Positions 26,478 through 36,854 are shown, counted from the first letter of the stretch. The stretch: 64,000 bases of DNA from JAWXBR01 sp034440235 (GCA_034440235.1 JAWXBR010000009.1:62001-126000), one strand, 5' to 3'. Notes: generated by a model not told the origin, from the sequence alone. Numbers and translations are program-made.

Positions 26478-29400
26478 TTAAGCGAATGAGTTGCAGTATT
26501 CGGTCCACATTGCCGGCATCGGCAGCATGTCCTTGAATGTCGGGTCGCTGTCGCTACCCTTGAGTTGTCGTTCAACCGTAACACCAACAGAGAAGCTGAA
26601 GAACAGAATTTCGATTTCAACTTCGATTGTTGCTGTACCCCAGAGTTTGCCGTTGTCCTGCCATGTAAGCTTTAATTCGAACGTCAGGGTCACATGAATG
26701 AGACCAAGTATCGAGAGATTGCCACTCAAGCGGAAGTACGCCTCGAGTGTTGATTGCTTTACGTCCTTGCCGTCGACGGTCTTCGTTTCGAGTTTATAGT
26801 ACACACCCGCCATAACCGATGCACCGCCCGATGCAATGCCGATGTCGAATGCGAAGTTGCCTCCGAATTCGAATGCAGCCTCGAGCATGATAACGCCCGA
26901 TGGGTTGATCTCGATGCCAAAGAAGCCGCCACCTGCAAACACCATGACGGTTAGGCGGAACGGGTTCTCACGCGTGCAGAAGGCGAAGTATGCAGAGAAC
27001 GGACGTCCGTCGAACGGAATCGTCAGGCGCATGATAAACGCCATGTTCTGCAGCGAGAACACACCAACGGTAACGTTAGGAAGACCAATCGTTAGTTCAG
27101 CCGTAATGCCCGAGGGCAGTACTTGCAAGTCGAACGAGAAGCCAACGCCCCCTGCCGAGCCCCCTGACGGAATGAGATCTTTAAGTTTGTTTACAAACGT
27201 AAGCGGACCAGCAAACTCAACACCTTCGATGTCGGGATCGACATCGGTCTTACTGCCAAGCACCGACGTAACAGCTAGGCGATTGAACTTGATAATGAGG
27301 AATTGCGCCGCGCCATCGCCTATGAGATTGATAACGAAGTTGCTAAGCGAGCCGTAGACTGTTACTTCTGGTGGGTCGAGGTTCAGTTTCTTAACGAACG
27401 AGGCCTTGAGATAAAGAATTGCCTTCTTGTCTTTGTCTGTCGTGCCTGGGTTCAATGGCACAAGGATGTTGCCCGGACTGCTCTTGATTTCGGTTTGCCA
27501 TTCGTAGACGAGCGATAGACCCTGCTTGAGTTTTTCGAGTTCGCTGGCGACAGCTTCGTATTTTTTTGCGGCTTCGTTGCCCGCATCGATAAGGGGCTTT
27601 AGGGCTTTGTCTACTTCGTTCTTTAGTTCGTTGGCCTTGTTCTCTACACGTTTCTTCCACTCGTTGATACGGTCTTCGACAATCTTCTTGCCGTCGTTGA
27701 TGTAGCCTTGAATCTCGTCTTTAACCTTGTTTACTTCTGCAATTAATGCATCTTTTGCATCTTTCACTTCAGTGGCAACATCGTTAGCAAGCGCCTGAGC
27801 TTGTGCCTTGAGTGCGTCGGCTTTTGCCTTGATATCGTCGACGTTTCCCTTGACGCCGAAGTCGTCTTTCTTGTCGAGTCCGGGCATCTTGTCGATGTTG
27901 TTCATCACGCCCTGAACAAAGTCCAGCACGTCTTTCAACGTTATGTCGCCTAGAATCTTCGCGTTGAGCAGATCGGCGAAATACGTCATCGGGTCGAAGT
28001 TGCCGATAGCCGTTGCGGTGTTTGCAATGTCGTTTAGGTTGCCCGGAACAGTGCCTAACAGGCGCGAGAGACCCGAGACATCAATGCTCGGAGCGGCGAG
28101 TCCGCCTGCTTTGTCAGATGCCGAACCAAAATTCATCGAGATCTGCGAAACAAGCTTTGCGAAAATCTGCGATGGGTTCTTTACATCGTTGATGTTAGGG
28201 ACAACACCCTTTGGGAAATCTGGACCCTTTGCAAAGGCGTGTTCGAGGTACTTCGAAAAGAACTCGATGTCGCGGGACGAATCGGTACCAATGAGCTCTT
28301 GAATTTTTTCTACACGAACAGACGAACGCTCCATCTTCGGAAAGAAGTGCGGTGTTTTCGAGTCGTTTGTCTCCGCCCAGTACCCGAGCCAGCTGATGCT
28401 GTCTGTAGGCAATGATGTGTCGCCTTTTTTCGTTGATGGCGCGTAAGCAATGTGCTGTCCGCCCATGTCCACTTTTCGGCGAGCGTTCTCTGTCTTGTAT
28501 GTGTTGTTTATCCAGTTCTGCGTGTTTGCTGTGCAAGCATCTGTGTTAGCTAGAAATGCCATTGGCATTGTAAAGTTGACTTCGTTGTTTTCCCAATCGG
28601 TGCCGACACACTGCCACTTCACATCCTGAGGTCCGCCTGGGGGCTGGAATCTAGGCCAGAAGCTGTTCGAGGACATTGGTGGACCTTGCAACGCAACTGG
28701 TAGCAACAGGTTCGGAGTTGTGCGTGTAGTTATCAGCACCTTGCGGAACGGATTGCCACGACCCTGATACTCCATTCCGGTAAGGCCATCGGCAGGGAAC
28801 TCGCGAACAGGCTGACGCAAAATGATGTACATGCGCTGCATGAGATACGCAGCCATATCACCTCGTGGTGTGCGACGGAACTTGCGTTCGGTTTCCTTTA
28901 CAAGTGTAGCACGATGTCCGAATGGGAATAGAAAACCCTTGTAACACACGCGCACAAAGTGGTCGCGACCTTGTGTTCCACGTTGAATCCATTGCTCGAC
29001 ATCGAGATTGTCAAGAGCGCCGTCTGGGTCCCACGCGCCAATCATGTCGGCCCATGCACCCAACGACGTCATCATAAATCTTTTAACATCTAATGGGGCA
29101 TCGTCTGTGCCCTTCATGCCGAAGTTGCTTGTGAGCTGCACGATTTCGTGGCGGTCGCGACGGTTGATAGACGTGCGGAACGGACGCTCCTTAAACTTCG
29201 CGCTCATCGAGTACGAGGTGTCTACGTCAGGCGACCAGATAGCACGCATCGTGCGGAAATAAGCGGCTTCCTCGTTTACAACACCACTCGCATGTTTCAC
29301 ACCAAGCCTCGTGTGCCATAACTCTGCACGACGATTCGTCGGATTCATCACTGGCACATCGCTGTGTGCCCAGGCTGCGTATTTATTTGGCGACAGAATT

Positions 29401-31610
29401 AGACGATACGGATATTCAATTGCCGTTTCGTCTTCCTTCGGCGCGCGTATGGGCGGATTCGCATTTAGAACCTCGAGATAACCAGGCAATACTGCAACAG
29501 CTAACGGCGCTGAGAAGTCAGCGCTGGTTTCAAACTGCGTCTGCAGTTTTGCTGTGCTCATGCCGCCTATAGACGACCCTGAACGATTGGCGCCACCCGA
29601 ACGCATCGCAGATTTTTTTCCACCCAGGCGCGAGACGAGTCCCGCATTCATTGCCGTCTTCGAGCCCCTTACCTGAACCTTCGAAGCATTAGCTGGTTTC
29701 GCGTCGGGGTTCTCGCCGACATAGTCGAAGTACTTTCCGAGAAAGGCGCCAGCAAGAATGTTAAGCGTGAATTCGACATCTGGTGGCTTTGCGCTTGGCG
29801 AAACGAATTGGGTGAACTTGCTCCAATCGAGCAGACCTTCGATTGTGAACTTTCCTGGATGTCCCGAAGGCACGCTGAAGACAAGGCGCGAATCGTTTGC
29901 CATGACGGCATCAATTGGCGGGTCGAGCAGCGGCTCGTTGGGTCCTGAGGTAGGTGCACTTGCCGGAGGTTTGTCGTCGCTATTAATCCCTGGACCGTCA
30001 GTCTTTACCTTGTCTGGGTCGTTGACGTAATAAAATGCGCGCTCTGCAATGTGCTGCGGCTGAAAGTGGACAATGAGCTTACTGCCGCTGCCACTTGTCG
30101 TGAACGTGCCACCACCCTTGTTGATGGTCATGTTTACAAACTCAAACGTCAGCACCAGCAAGTCTTCGGGACGTATTACGGTAATCTTCGGATTGCCAGC
30201 AAATTTTAACGTGCCGGCAAGTGCCCACTTGCCAAGCGACTTCTTGATTTTGAAATCTTTTTTTGTGTCCTTCTGAAACGCACCTTGTATCTGCGACTGT
30301 TGGATTTTCATGTCCTGCTGCGGATCGAGCAGCAGTCCCATCATATGGAAATGGGGCTTCGGCAAAGCCGAAGGGGCAACGTTCGAGACAAGCCAAGCGA
30401 GCTGCGCACCCTCGCCCATCTTCGTGGGCTCGGTTAATGCACCGTCTACAGGTATGTGATATTTGAGAAGACCCGGTGCAACGATGAAGCGGTCGATAAC
30501 ACCATTGCGACTGACAATTTCTAAAGGTGGGATGCCTTCGCGTTCGCCGACAAGCATGCCAACGCCTGCTGCGTTAATCCACTTCGGAGACGCTGCATAA
30601 CGTGCAACGAATGCTTCATGCAGGCCTTCGTCTGTACGGGTCCACGCATAACGCACGTCGCGGACAGCAAACGTTGCGTCGTGACGTTTTGCAGAAAACG
30701 TCACGCCCCCTTCGAGAGCCCCTTCAAGAATTCCTGCAGTGCGTCCGTCTGATGCTGTCTCGAGTGTGCACGAATCGAATGCATCATCGCGAACAGACAT
30801 CGTTAGTGCAGCGTCGTTGAGGAAACTGAGTGGTATTGGCCAGCGTGCTTCATTGCCTCGACGAATGCAGAGGAAGGTGCTACGTGGTGCGGCTGGACGT
30901 AATGCAGAGAGTGTGTCGGACTTAGGAAGATGTACTACGATACTGCTGCCGTGCAACGACAGTGCATCGATCTGCGCAGCGAAGAGTGTTAGGCTGTTTG
31001 AGGGCGAGAACGACAGCGTCCATGTTGGACGAAAACACACTTCTGTGCCTGCGGGAACTACTGCATGAAACGATGTAGCATCGAGGGCAACAGCTTTTTT
31101 TGTTGCACGTACTTCGGTCGTCTTCTCAAGAAGCCAGGCGACGAACGGAACGTTGAATTGTGTGTTTGTTGCAACAATCGTGCAGTGTAACGCGGGTGTA
31201 GAGCCACCATGAATCTCTGCCGTGAAGTCAGCACTGATACGGGTACCGGGGTACATCGCATTACGCAGAGCAACGTGCGTGATGTTGTCTTGTGTCGATG
31301 TGGTAAGCTCTGGGTGCCCGTCGAACATTCGCGGATCGATTACCCATCGTTCTACACCTGCAACGCTAAATGCAATGCGATTGCCGCGACGCGACAATCG
31401 ATACGATGCCGTGATTGCATGTTCGACAGAGCGTACTAGTGGCGCAGCAAACATCGTTGCCGCTCCAGCGAGACCTATTGCCTTTCGGCGCGAGAGGCCG
31501 TTTGCAGAGATCTGAGATGGGGCTGAGCTTGATTGAGTCCGCGGCACATCGGGGACTCTAGACGAATGAAGCTTTTTAAGTGCTTCGACCGATAAGGCGA
31601 TTCTTTTCAT
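26478..31610 (-). CDS. Giant protein of unknown function (1710 aa) with twin-arginine-like signal
   Basis: Residues 39-62 contain SRRKAIGLAGAATMFAAPLV, a twin-arginine-like segment after a long N-region, so Tat export is plausible. The body is beta-rich. Residues about 1240-1350 form a long Ala/Lys/Glu coiled coil (KADALKAQAQALANDVATEV). The last 300 residues alternate hydrophobic beta strands and Gly-rich turns (VMVFAGGGFFGIEINPSGVI, FAFDIGIASGGASVMAGVYY), reminiscent of a pore- or barrel-forming region. No named domain is recognised. It is co-directional with the 1441-codon gene and divergent from a secreted RCC1-repeat gene. Confidence 0.8.
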   Translation of the reverse strand: MKRIALSVEALKKLHSSRVPDVPRTQSSSAPSQISANGLSRRKAIGLAGAATMFAAPLVRSVEHAITASYRLSRRGNRIAFSVAGVERWVIDPRMFDGHPELTTSTQDNITHVALRNAMYPGTRISADFTAEIHGGSTPALHCTIVATNTQFNVPFVAWLLEKTTEVRATKKAVALDATSFHAVVPAGTEVCFRPTWTLSFSPSNSLTLFAAQIDALSLHGSSIVVHLPKSDTLSALRPAAPRSTFLCIRRGNEARWPIPLSFLNDAALTMSVRDDAFDSCTLETASDGRTAGILEGALEGGVTFSAKRHDATFAVRDVRYAWTRTDEGLHEAFVARYAASPKWINAAGVGMLVGEREGIPPLEIVSRNGVIDRFIVAPGLLKYHIPVDGALTEPTKMGEGAQLAWLVSNVAPSALPKPHFHMMGLLLDPQQDMKIQQSQIQGAFQKDTKKDFKIKKSLGKWALAGTLKFAGNPKITVIRPEDLLVLTFEFVNMTINKGGGTFTTSGSGSKLIVHFQPQHIAERAFYYVNDPDKVKTDGPGINSDDKPPASAPTSGPNEPLLDPPIDAVMANDSRLVFSVPSGHPGKFTIEGLLDWSKFTQFVSPSAKPPDVEFTLNILAGAFLGKYFDYVGENPDAKPANASKVQVRGSKTAMNAGLVSRLGGKKSAMRSGGANRSGSSIGGMSTAKLQTQFETSADFSAPLAVAVLPGYLEVLNANPPIRAPKEDETAIEYPYRLILSPNKYAAWAHSDVPVMNPTNRRAELWHTRLGVKHASGVVNEEAAYFRTMRAIWSPDVDTSYSMSAKFKERPFRTSINRRDRHEIVQLTSNFGMKGTDDAPLDVKRFMMTSLGAWADMIGAWDPDGALDNLDVEQWIQRGTQGRDHFVRVCYKGFLFPFGHRATLVKETERKFRRTPRGDMAAYLMQRMYIILRQPVREFPADGLTGMEYQGRGNPFRKVLITTRTTPNLLLPVALQGPPMSSNSFWPRFQPPGGPQDVKWQCVGTDWENNEVNFTMPMAFLANTDACTANTQNWINNTYKTENARRKVDMGGQHIAYAPSTKKGDTSLPTDSISWLGYWAETNDSKTPHFFPKMERSSVRVEKIQELIGTDSSRDIEFFSKYLEHAFAKGPDFPKGVVPNINDVKNPSQIFAKLVSQISMNFGSASDKAGGLAAPSIDVSGLSRLLGTVPGNLNDIANTATAIGNFDPMTYFADLLNAKILGDITLKDVLDFVQGVMNNIDKMPGLDKKDDFGVKGNVDDIKAKADALKAQAQALANDVATEVKDAKDALIAEVNKVKDEIQGYINDGKKIVEDRINEWKKRVENKANELKNEVDKALKPLIDAGNEAAKKYEAVASELEKLKQGLSLVYEWQTEIKSSPGNILVPLNPGTTDKDKKAILYLKASFVKKLNLDPPEVTVYGSLSNFVINLIGDGAAQFLIIKFNRLAVTSVLGSKTDVDPDIEGVEFAGPLTFVNKLKDLIPSGGSAGGVGFSFDLQVLPSGITAELTIGLPNVTVGVFSLQNMAFIMRLTIPFDGRPFSAYFAFCTRENPFRLTVMVFAGGGFFGIEINPSGVIMLEAAFEFGGNFAFDIGIASGGASVMAGVYYKLETKTVDGKDVKQSTLEAYFRLSGNLSILGLIHVTLTFELKLTWQDNGKLWGTATIEVEIEILFFSFSVGVTVERQLKGSDSDPTFKDMLPMPAMWTEYCNSFA

Positions 31611-31700
31611 CGGTCCTCCAGTGACACAACAGGAACCTTGGCGAACATACGTGTTTGGAGCAATCGAACAAAATACTGAAATGATAAAGCGACAATTCGT

Positions 31701-31736
31701 TTGACTTTCTTATGTTGCCGTGGTTCTTTATTCTTT
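31701..31736 (+). promoter_or_regulatory. Candidate promoter of the RCC1-repeat gene
   Basis: TTGACT at 31701 is followed after about 20 nt by TATTCTTT, near the Bacteroidota box, 16 nt before the ATG at 31753. It is in the 142-bp divergent gap shared with the giant gene pair. This is a weak prediction. Confidence 0.3.
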
Positions 31737-31752
31737 CTTCGCGAGGCCAATT

Positions 31753-34713
31753 ATGCTTCGTGTGCGCCAAATCATTGTCGCCATTGCGATCTTCATCATT
31801 GCGTCAATCCTTAAGGCGCAAGGACCAGAGCTCGTCGACATTAGGCTCACTCAGCCCCCTCCCAATCAGTTGCGCATTGCTGACTTGTGGAAGGTCGAAC
31901 TGAATAACCGCTCTGGACGCCCAGTTCGGGTGTATTTGCATGGCACTGCAGAAGAGACATCAATCCCCGACGGGATTATTGCCGATGCACGTACGAAGAT
32001 TATTACTGTACCGCCAGGACGTTCGGTTGTCACTGGTAATGACGTCCAGCCGATTACAGTAGATCAGTCGAATAACAAGTACCGCGACGCTCTTTTACGA
32101 ACCGGCTCTGTGCCTTCTGGTGCGTACACGATTTGTTGCGAGGTAATTAGCGAAGAGACCGACCAAGTTATTGGACGCGATTGCAAGTTCGTGACGGTAG
32201 AGCGCATGACGATTCCGATTCTGATTGCGCCGCCTGACGAAAGTGTTGTCATGGATAAATTCCCGACGTTCTCGTGGCTAAGCGGGTCTCCACCAGCAAG
32301 CGGATTTCGTCCGACCTACCGCTTGAAAATCGTCGAGGTGTTTAACAGCCAGTCGCCATACAGCGCTATGGCTGCGAATCCAGCGTGGTTCATTCGCGAA
32401 AACATTCCCAACAACGTGTTCCTGTATCCCGTTTCAAGCAGATCGTTTGAAGTGAAACGCAAGTATGCATGGATGATAACGGCGTTTAATGCTACAGACG
32501 GACGTGTTCCCATGGGCGAGAGCGAGATCTGGTGGTTTACCTACAACCCCGAAACCGATAGTCAAGACGATACGACCGATACGACCGATGGCGATCAGGC
32601 TGATAAACGAGGCACGGGTGATACAACTGCGGGCGGAGGCGTAAAGACAAGCAAATCGAGCCTAACGGCAGACATGCCTTGTGGCGGAGAGAACTGGGAC
32701 TTCGAACTTGGTACGCTTGGTTGCTGGACCGTTGATGGTGAGGCGTTTGTTGATGATCCTGTTCTCGATGATCACCCCGTGCTTGGCCAACTTGGTCATC
32801 ATGCCAAATACTGGGTAACATCTCTTGGACCGACAAATGGCGATGGTGCTGTAGGTGCAATGCTGTCAGAAGAATTTCAGATCAAGACCAGCACTATTGG
32901 ATTTTTGTGTGGTGGCATGCTGTCTGGTGATGCAGGTGTTGAACTGCTTGTCGAAAAACTTGCAAAAGACACATTCAAGCTTCCATCGCGACGTATTGCT
33001 TTGTCGACGAAAGAATTCTATGTCGCTCATACAACCAACGCCGATCTAGGTGCGGCATCTAAAGCAAAAAGTGGTGGCACATCAGATAGACTCGATCCGG
33101 TTGAGTGGGACGTCACTAAATTTTTGAATCGCGTTGCCTTTATCATAGTGCGCGATTCAACGAAGGTCGGGCACGTTAACGTCGATTACTTCCGATTCTA
33201 CGATCGTGAGAAAGACGACTCGGTTAAACTGCCGGTGCTTGTTATGTCAGCCGGAGAAAACCATTCGCTCGCAGCAACTCCACAAGAGAAGCCAAAGAAA
33301 AATATTCGCGACATGCTTTCCAGTGATGTAGGCATTTACAGAGGAGGCGGAGCACAGTTCACCGACCTTAATGTGGTGAACGATGTGTCGACAAACACGA
33401 AGCGATTCACTTCTGCTGTTGTAGACGAGAACCTGAAGCTCAATCCGTCGTTCAAAGCCTCTATAAACGCCGAGGACTTTCCCAAGTTCACAGAAGCGAA
33501 CATTCAGAGTAACAAAAAAGATGGTCCCGAACTGTATGAAATGAATGCTTCCGAAGCAGCAAAGTATAGCAAGGCCGGACTTGGTCTTTCTGCGCTCAAC
33601 CCTAAAAACATCGTGTGGGGATGGGGAGATAATCTTAGGCGCGCCGTTGGTAAAGATTATGGTGGCGTAGTGCCCGAGCCGATGAAACTAGAAAAGGTTA
33701 AAGAAGTGAAGGCACTTGCAGCGGGCATGGACCACTCCTTCGCGGTCACGAAGGCGGGTGCTATTCTCGGCTGGGGCTTCAATGACTACTGGCAGCTCGG
33801 TACCGATGATCGTGTACAGAAAAACGACCCTGTCGATCTAAAAGTCGCAAACATCATTCAAGTCGCAACCGGGTCACGCCACGCACTCGCACTCAACGAC
33901 AAGGGTCAAGTATATGTGTGGGGGTATAACCGCACCTGGGAATGCGGAACGTGGTTGAACGTGATATTCGACAACACGACGGGACAGATAACGGCAAACC
34001 TGCCAATGACAAAGCCTACGCTGCATTATGCGTTGAATGGCATTGCAGCAGTTGCTGCGGGACATTCGCATTCGGTAGCACTGTCGTTTACTGGTGCAGT
34101 GTTCTGTTGGGGAGCTAACAATTACGGACAGTGTGGTGTAGACCCCGACGACTTATTTGCAATTGGATGGCCAACACCTGTAGTAGTGCCAGGAGCTGTT
34201 GAAGCGAACCTATCCTTCCTTAAACGACAGGGCTTTACCTCCGTGTCGGCTGGAGACTACCATACGATGGCCCTTGATATCGACGGCCGAGTGTGGGCAT
34301 GGGGAGGTAATGCAAGCGGACAGCTTGGCGATGGCACGAATAAAGACCGCCCAGCACCTGGATTGGTAAAGGGGCTGCCCCGTGTCAAGGCTATTGCCGC
34401 TGGCAGTACATTCTCACTAGCGCTCGATTCAGCAGGCAATCTGTGGGCATGGGGCAATAATGCTCTTGGACAATTGGGCGACGGTACGCGAGTTGGGCGA
34501 ATAGAACCTGTGAAGGTGTCTCGTCTAGACGCAGTAGCTGGTGTTGTTGCGGGTGGAGCACATGGTATGGCCGTTCGTGCAGACGGTGGACTTTGGACAT
34601 GGGGAACGAATGAATACGGACAGCTCGGAGAGGGTCCGATAACAAATCTTACTCCTGTGCCCCTTGATCCGCCCCTTGGCCCATTTCGTGTCGAAAAACT
34701 TGCATCGCCTTAG
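31753..34713 (+). CDS. Exported FN3-like and RCC1-repeat protein
   Basis: ATG 31753 starts a signal peptide (LRVRQIIVAIAIFIIASILK, cleavage near AQ) in a 986-residue protein. The N-terminal third has beta-sandwich modules, including a fibronectin-III-like segment (PILIAPPDESVVMDKFPTFS, KYAWMITAFNA). A Thr/Asp linker follows (DTTDTTDGDQAD). The last 370 residues contain about seven RCC1 blades (VWGWGDNLRRA, VYVWGYNRTWECG, RVWAWGGNASGQLGDG, LWTWGTNEYGQLGEG) forming a propeller. There is no T9SS tail. It is probably a surface or periplasmic scaffold. Confidence 0.85.
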   Translation: MLRVRQIIVAIAIFIIASILKAQGPELVDIRLTQPPPNQLRIADLWKVELNNRSGRPVRVYLHGTAEETSIPDGIIADARTKIITVPPGRSVVTGNDVQPITVDQSNNKYRDALLRTGSVPSGAYTICCEVISEETDQVIGRDCKFVTVERMTIPILIAPPDESVVMDKFPTFSWLSGSPPASGFRPTYRLKIVEVFNSQSPYSAMAANPAWFIRENIPNNVFLYPVSSRSFEVKRKYAWMITAFNATDGRVPMGESEIWWFTYNPETDSQDDTTDTTDGDQADKRGTGDTTAGGGVKTSKSSLTADMPCGGENWDFELGTLGCWTVDGEAFVDDPVLDDHPVLGQLGHHAKYWVTSLGPTNGDGAVGAMLSEEFQIKTSTIGFLCGGMLSGDAGVELLVEKLAKDTFKLPSRRIALSTKEFYVAHTTNADLGAASKAKSGGTSDRLDPVEWDVTKFLNRVAFIIVRDSTKVGHVNVDYFRFYDREKDDSVKLPVLVMSAGENHSLAATPQEKPKKNIRDMLSSDVGIYRGGGAQFTDLNVVNDVSTNTKRFTSAVVDENLKLNPSFKASINAEDFPKFTEANIQSNKKDGPELYEMNASEAAKYSKAGLGLSALNPKNIVWGWGDNLRRAVGKDYGGVVPEPMKLEKVKEVKALAAGMDHSFAVTKAGAILGWGFNDYWQLGTDDRVQKNDPVDLKVANIIQVATGSRHALALNDKGQVYVWGYNRTWECGTWLNVIFDNTTGQITANLPMTKPTLHYALNGIAAVAAGHSHSVALSFTGAVFCWGANNYGQCGVDPDDLFAIGWPTPVVVPGAVEANLSFLKRQGFTSVSAGDYHTMALDIDGRVWAWGGNASGQLGDGTNKDRPAPGLVKGLPRVKAIAAGSTFSLALDSAGNLWAWGNNALGQLGDGTRVGRIEPVKVSRLDAVAGVVAGGAHGMAVRADGGLWTWGTNEYGQLGEGPITNLTPVPLDPPLGPFRVEKLASP

Positions 34714-34714
34714 T

Positions 34715-34792
34715 GTTGAAATCGGAAAGTCTCTTTAACAGTTGAAATCACAGAGTCGCCTGAACGGTTGAAATCGCAAAGTCGCCTTCACT
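34715..34792. repeat. 26-bp tandem repeat, three degenerate copies
   Basis: Units starting GTTGAAATC at 34715, 34741 and 34767 fill the whole gap between the RCC1 gene stop and the next gene. The first copy starts 1 bp after the stop codon. Confidence 0.85.
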
Positions 34793-34805
34793 TTCGCAAA
34801 AGCAA

Positions 34806-36782
34806 ATGCGCCTTGTTCTGTTGTGCATCTCAGTAAGCGTAACACTATGTCTCTCGCATAGTATTGCGCAGCAGTCTCCTACGCCACAAACTCCATCAAC
34901 AAGTTCACCGTGGTTTGTGTTTGGTTCGCAGAATGGTGATGCCCCAGTAATGCTCATGGGCAGCTATCGCATGATCGGACAGACAGCGAATCGCCAAGGC
35001 ACCTTCCAGGAAAAGCCGCCCGATTTATGGCGGATGGAAATTAATCCTACCATTTCGTTGTACGGAATTCCGCTTACCGCAAATCTTTTGCTGTCGTCAG
35101 AGCAAGACGGACTACGTCAGGACATCAACGCATTTTCAATTACGCTCGACCCAGAAGCTGTAAAGCGTATTGTTTCGGCACGCGCATATCGCGCTCTGAA
35201 TGAATTCGCACGATCGGAGGGCGGCGAACTACTCGACAAGTACGACGATGTGCAGGATTCGCTTGCGAAGTACAACCCCGATCAGCTCAAACAACTCGAA
35301 CAGTACAAGCAAGTAGAAAAACTTCGTGATGTTGCAAACGGCGACCTAACTGGTTACACCGACCTCATGCAACAGATGGGTTTTATGTCGGATGTCGAAG
35401 CAGTGATGGCTGCACTTCCAACGATTGGGGTTGGTGCGCTCTTCCCAACCTTTACACCCCTCACTGTGAATGGTGTCCGTTTGGACGGCGGCTCTGCAGA
35501 ATGGAATCCGGGCTTTTTTTACGTGCACGTAGCGGGTGGTAAAACACAACGTCCGTTGCTCAGACTCGACACTGCACGTGTAGACTCGGGTGTGTTTGCG
35601 AACTTCGATAACTCGGCATTCGGACGAATGATGTATGCCGGACGTATCGGCATCGGACGGCGTGATGGTGCACACTTCATACTTAATGGGGTGTATACAA
35701 TCGACGACAGGCAAAGCATAACATTCTCTGACACAAACTCGTCGCTTACTCCGCAGAAAAACATGCTCATGGGTCTCGATTTTAAGACAGAGCTCATACC
35801 AGGCATGTGGACGTTGGAAGGTGAGGGTGCTGTAACACTTACGGTAGGCGACCAGAACGCACCAAAGTTTAGTACAAAGGCAGTACCCGATATTCTGCTT
35901 GGGCTTGTCGACTCATCGGCATCGTCGTATTTCGATTGGGCGGTGACTGGTTCAACCCAACTCGACATTCGATCTACGGGCACACGTTTTCGCGCGTCAA
36001 CACGAAGGATTGGTCCGGGTTACCGAGCGCTTGGCGTTCCCAACCTGCGCACCGACGTCTTTCGTTATGATGCACGCATCGATCAGTCGTTCTGGCAAAG
36101 GCAGTTCAGTGTCGGACTTTTCTATCGTCGCGACACCGACAACCTTCTTCCGTGGAAACGCAGTACTACAACGATTACGAGTCTTGGTGCTACACTTGGT
36201 CTTAACATTCGCAAGTATCCGTACCTGCGACTTTCGTATGCACCATACGCTCAGATTAACGACGACCCAGAGCCCAACCTCCAGATCGATAACAACATCA
36301 CGGTTCTTACGGCTGCTTCGGGCTACAGCTATCGTATTGGCGATCTTTCGGCAAACACAACGCTTAATGCGGGAAGTCAGTCTAGCAAAACAATCAATGG
36401 AATTGCTGATTACGCAGTTCTTACGCTCAATGGTAATCAGAGCATCAGTTTTACATTTCCGCTTACGTTGTCGGCAGGTATGGGCTATATATCACAAAAG
36501 TCTACAGGTTCGCCAGACAACACCATTATTACCGTAGATGGGTCTGTGAACTACGGCATTTTCGAGTTCATGAGTGTGAGTGGCGGCCTTACTCTCGCAT
36601 TCGACGACACGTTTGGTACGCGCACCGGCTACTTCTTCGGCTTGGGTGCAACACTTGGCGAGTTCGCCAACGTCGACATTCGTGCAGAGCGCAATCTCTT
36701 TAACGAGCGTCTAAACCCGCCGGTTTACGGTGGCACCTACCAAGAGACAATCTTCAGGGCCTCGATATCGAGGTCTTGGTAG
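34806..36782 (+). CDS. Outer-membrane beta-barrel protein, unknown
   Basis: A 658-residue protein with signal peptide MRLVLLCISVSVTLCLSHSI, an N-terminal region with a helical stretch at about 115-190 (RAYRALNEFARSEGG), and about 400 residues of alternating beta strands. It ends in an aromatic barrel signature (FRASISRSW). The strand pattern (FSVGLFYRRDTDNL, YPYLRLSYAPYAQI, GYFFGLGATLG) is that of a large barrel of about 16 or more strands. It follows the RCC1-repeat gene and may act with it at the outer membrane. Confidence 0.8.
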   Translation: MRLVLLCISVSVTLCLSHSIAQQSPTPQTPSTSSPWFVFGSQNGDAPVMLMGSYRMIGQTANRQGTFQEKPPDLWRMEINPTISLYGIPLTANLLLSSEQDGLRQDINAFSITLDPEAVKRIVSARAYRALNEFARSEGGELLDKYDDVQDSLAKYNPDQLKQLEQYKQVEKLRDVANGDLTGYTDLMQQMGFMSDVEAVMAALPTIGVGALFPTFTPLTVNGVRLDGGSAEWNPGFFYVHVAGGKTQRPLLRLDTARVDSGVFANFDNSAFGRMMYAGRIGIGRRDGAHFILNGVYTIDDRQSITFSDTNSSLTPQKNMLMGLDFKTELIPGMWTLEGEGAVTLTVGDQNAPKFSTKAVPDILLGLVDSSASSYFDWAVTGSTQLDIRSTGTRFRASTRRIGPGYRALGVPNLRTDVFRYDARIDQSFWQRQFSVGLFYRRDTDNLLPWKRSTTTITSLGATLGLNIRKYPYLRLSYAPYAQINDDPEPNLQIDNNITVLTAASGYSYRIGDLSANTTLNAGSQSSKTINGIADYAVLTLNGNQSISFTFPLTLSAGMGYISQKSTGSPDNTIITVDGSVNYGIFEFMSVSGGLTLAFDDTFGTRTGYFFGLGATLGEFANVDIRAERNLFNERLNPPVYGGTYQETIFRASISRSW

Positions 36783-36795
36783 CGCGCGCAGCGCG

Positions 36796-36854
36796 CAAAC
36801 CACAGCGGCTCTCGCATTCAAACCACAGCGGCTCTTGAGCGCTTACCACAGCTG
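36796..36854. repeat. 23-bp tandem repeat between convergent gene ends
   Basis: CAAACCACAGCGGCTCT occurs at 36796 and 36819, and a third degenerate copy (TTACCACAGCTGCTAT) follows with the same 23-bp period. It ends exactly at the surA stop. A GCGCGCGCAGCGCGC hairpin-prone run precedes it. Confidence 0.8.

Noticed and set aside
22137..31610. Giant pair as Tc toxin, contractile injection or T6SS-effector genes
   Set aside because: No Rhs/YD repeats, VgrG/PAAR, sheath, baseplate or toxin motifs could be read; only the size and architecture suggest an assembly.
36010..36537. 175-codon plus frame within the barrel gene
   Set aside because: Overlaps the barrel frame throughout and lacks any signal or motif.
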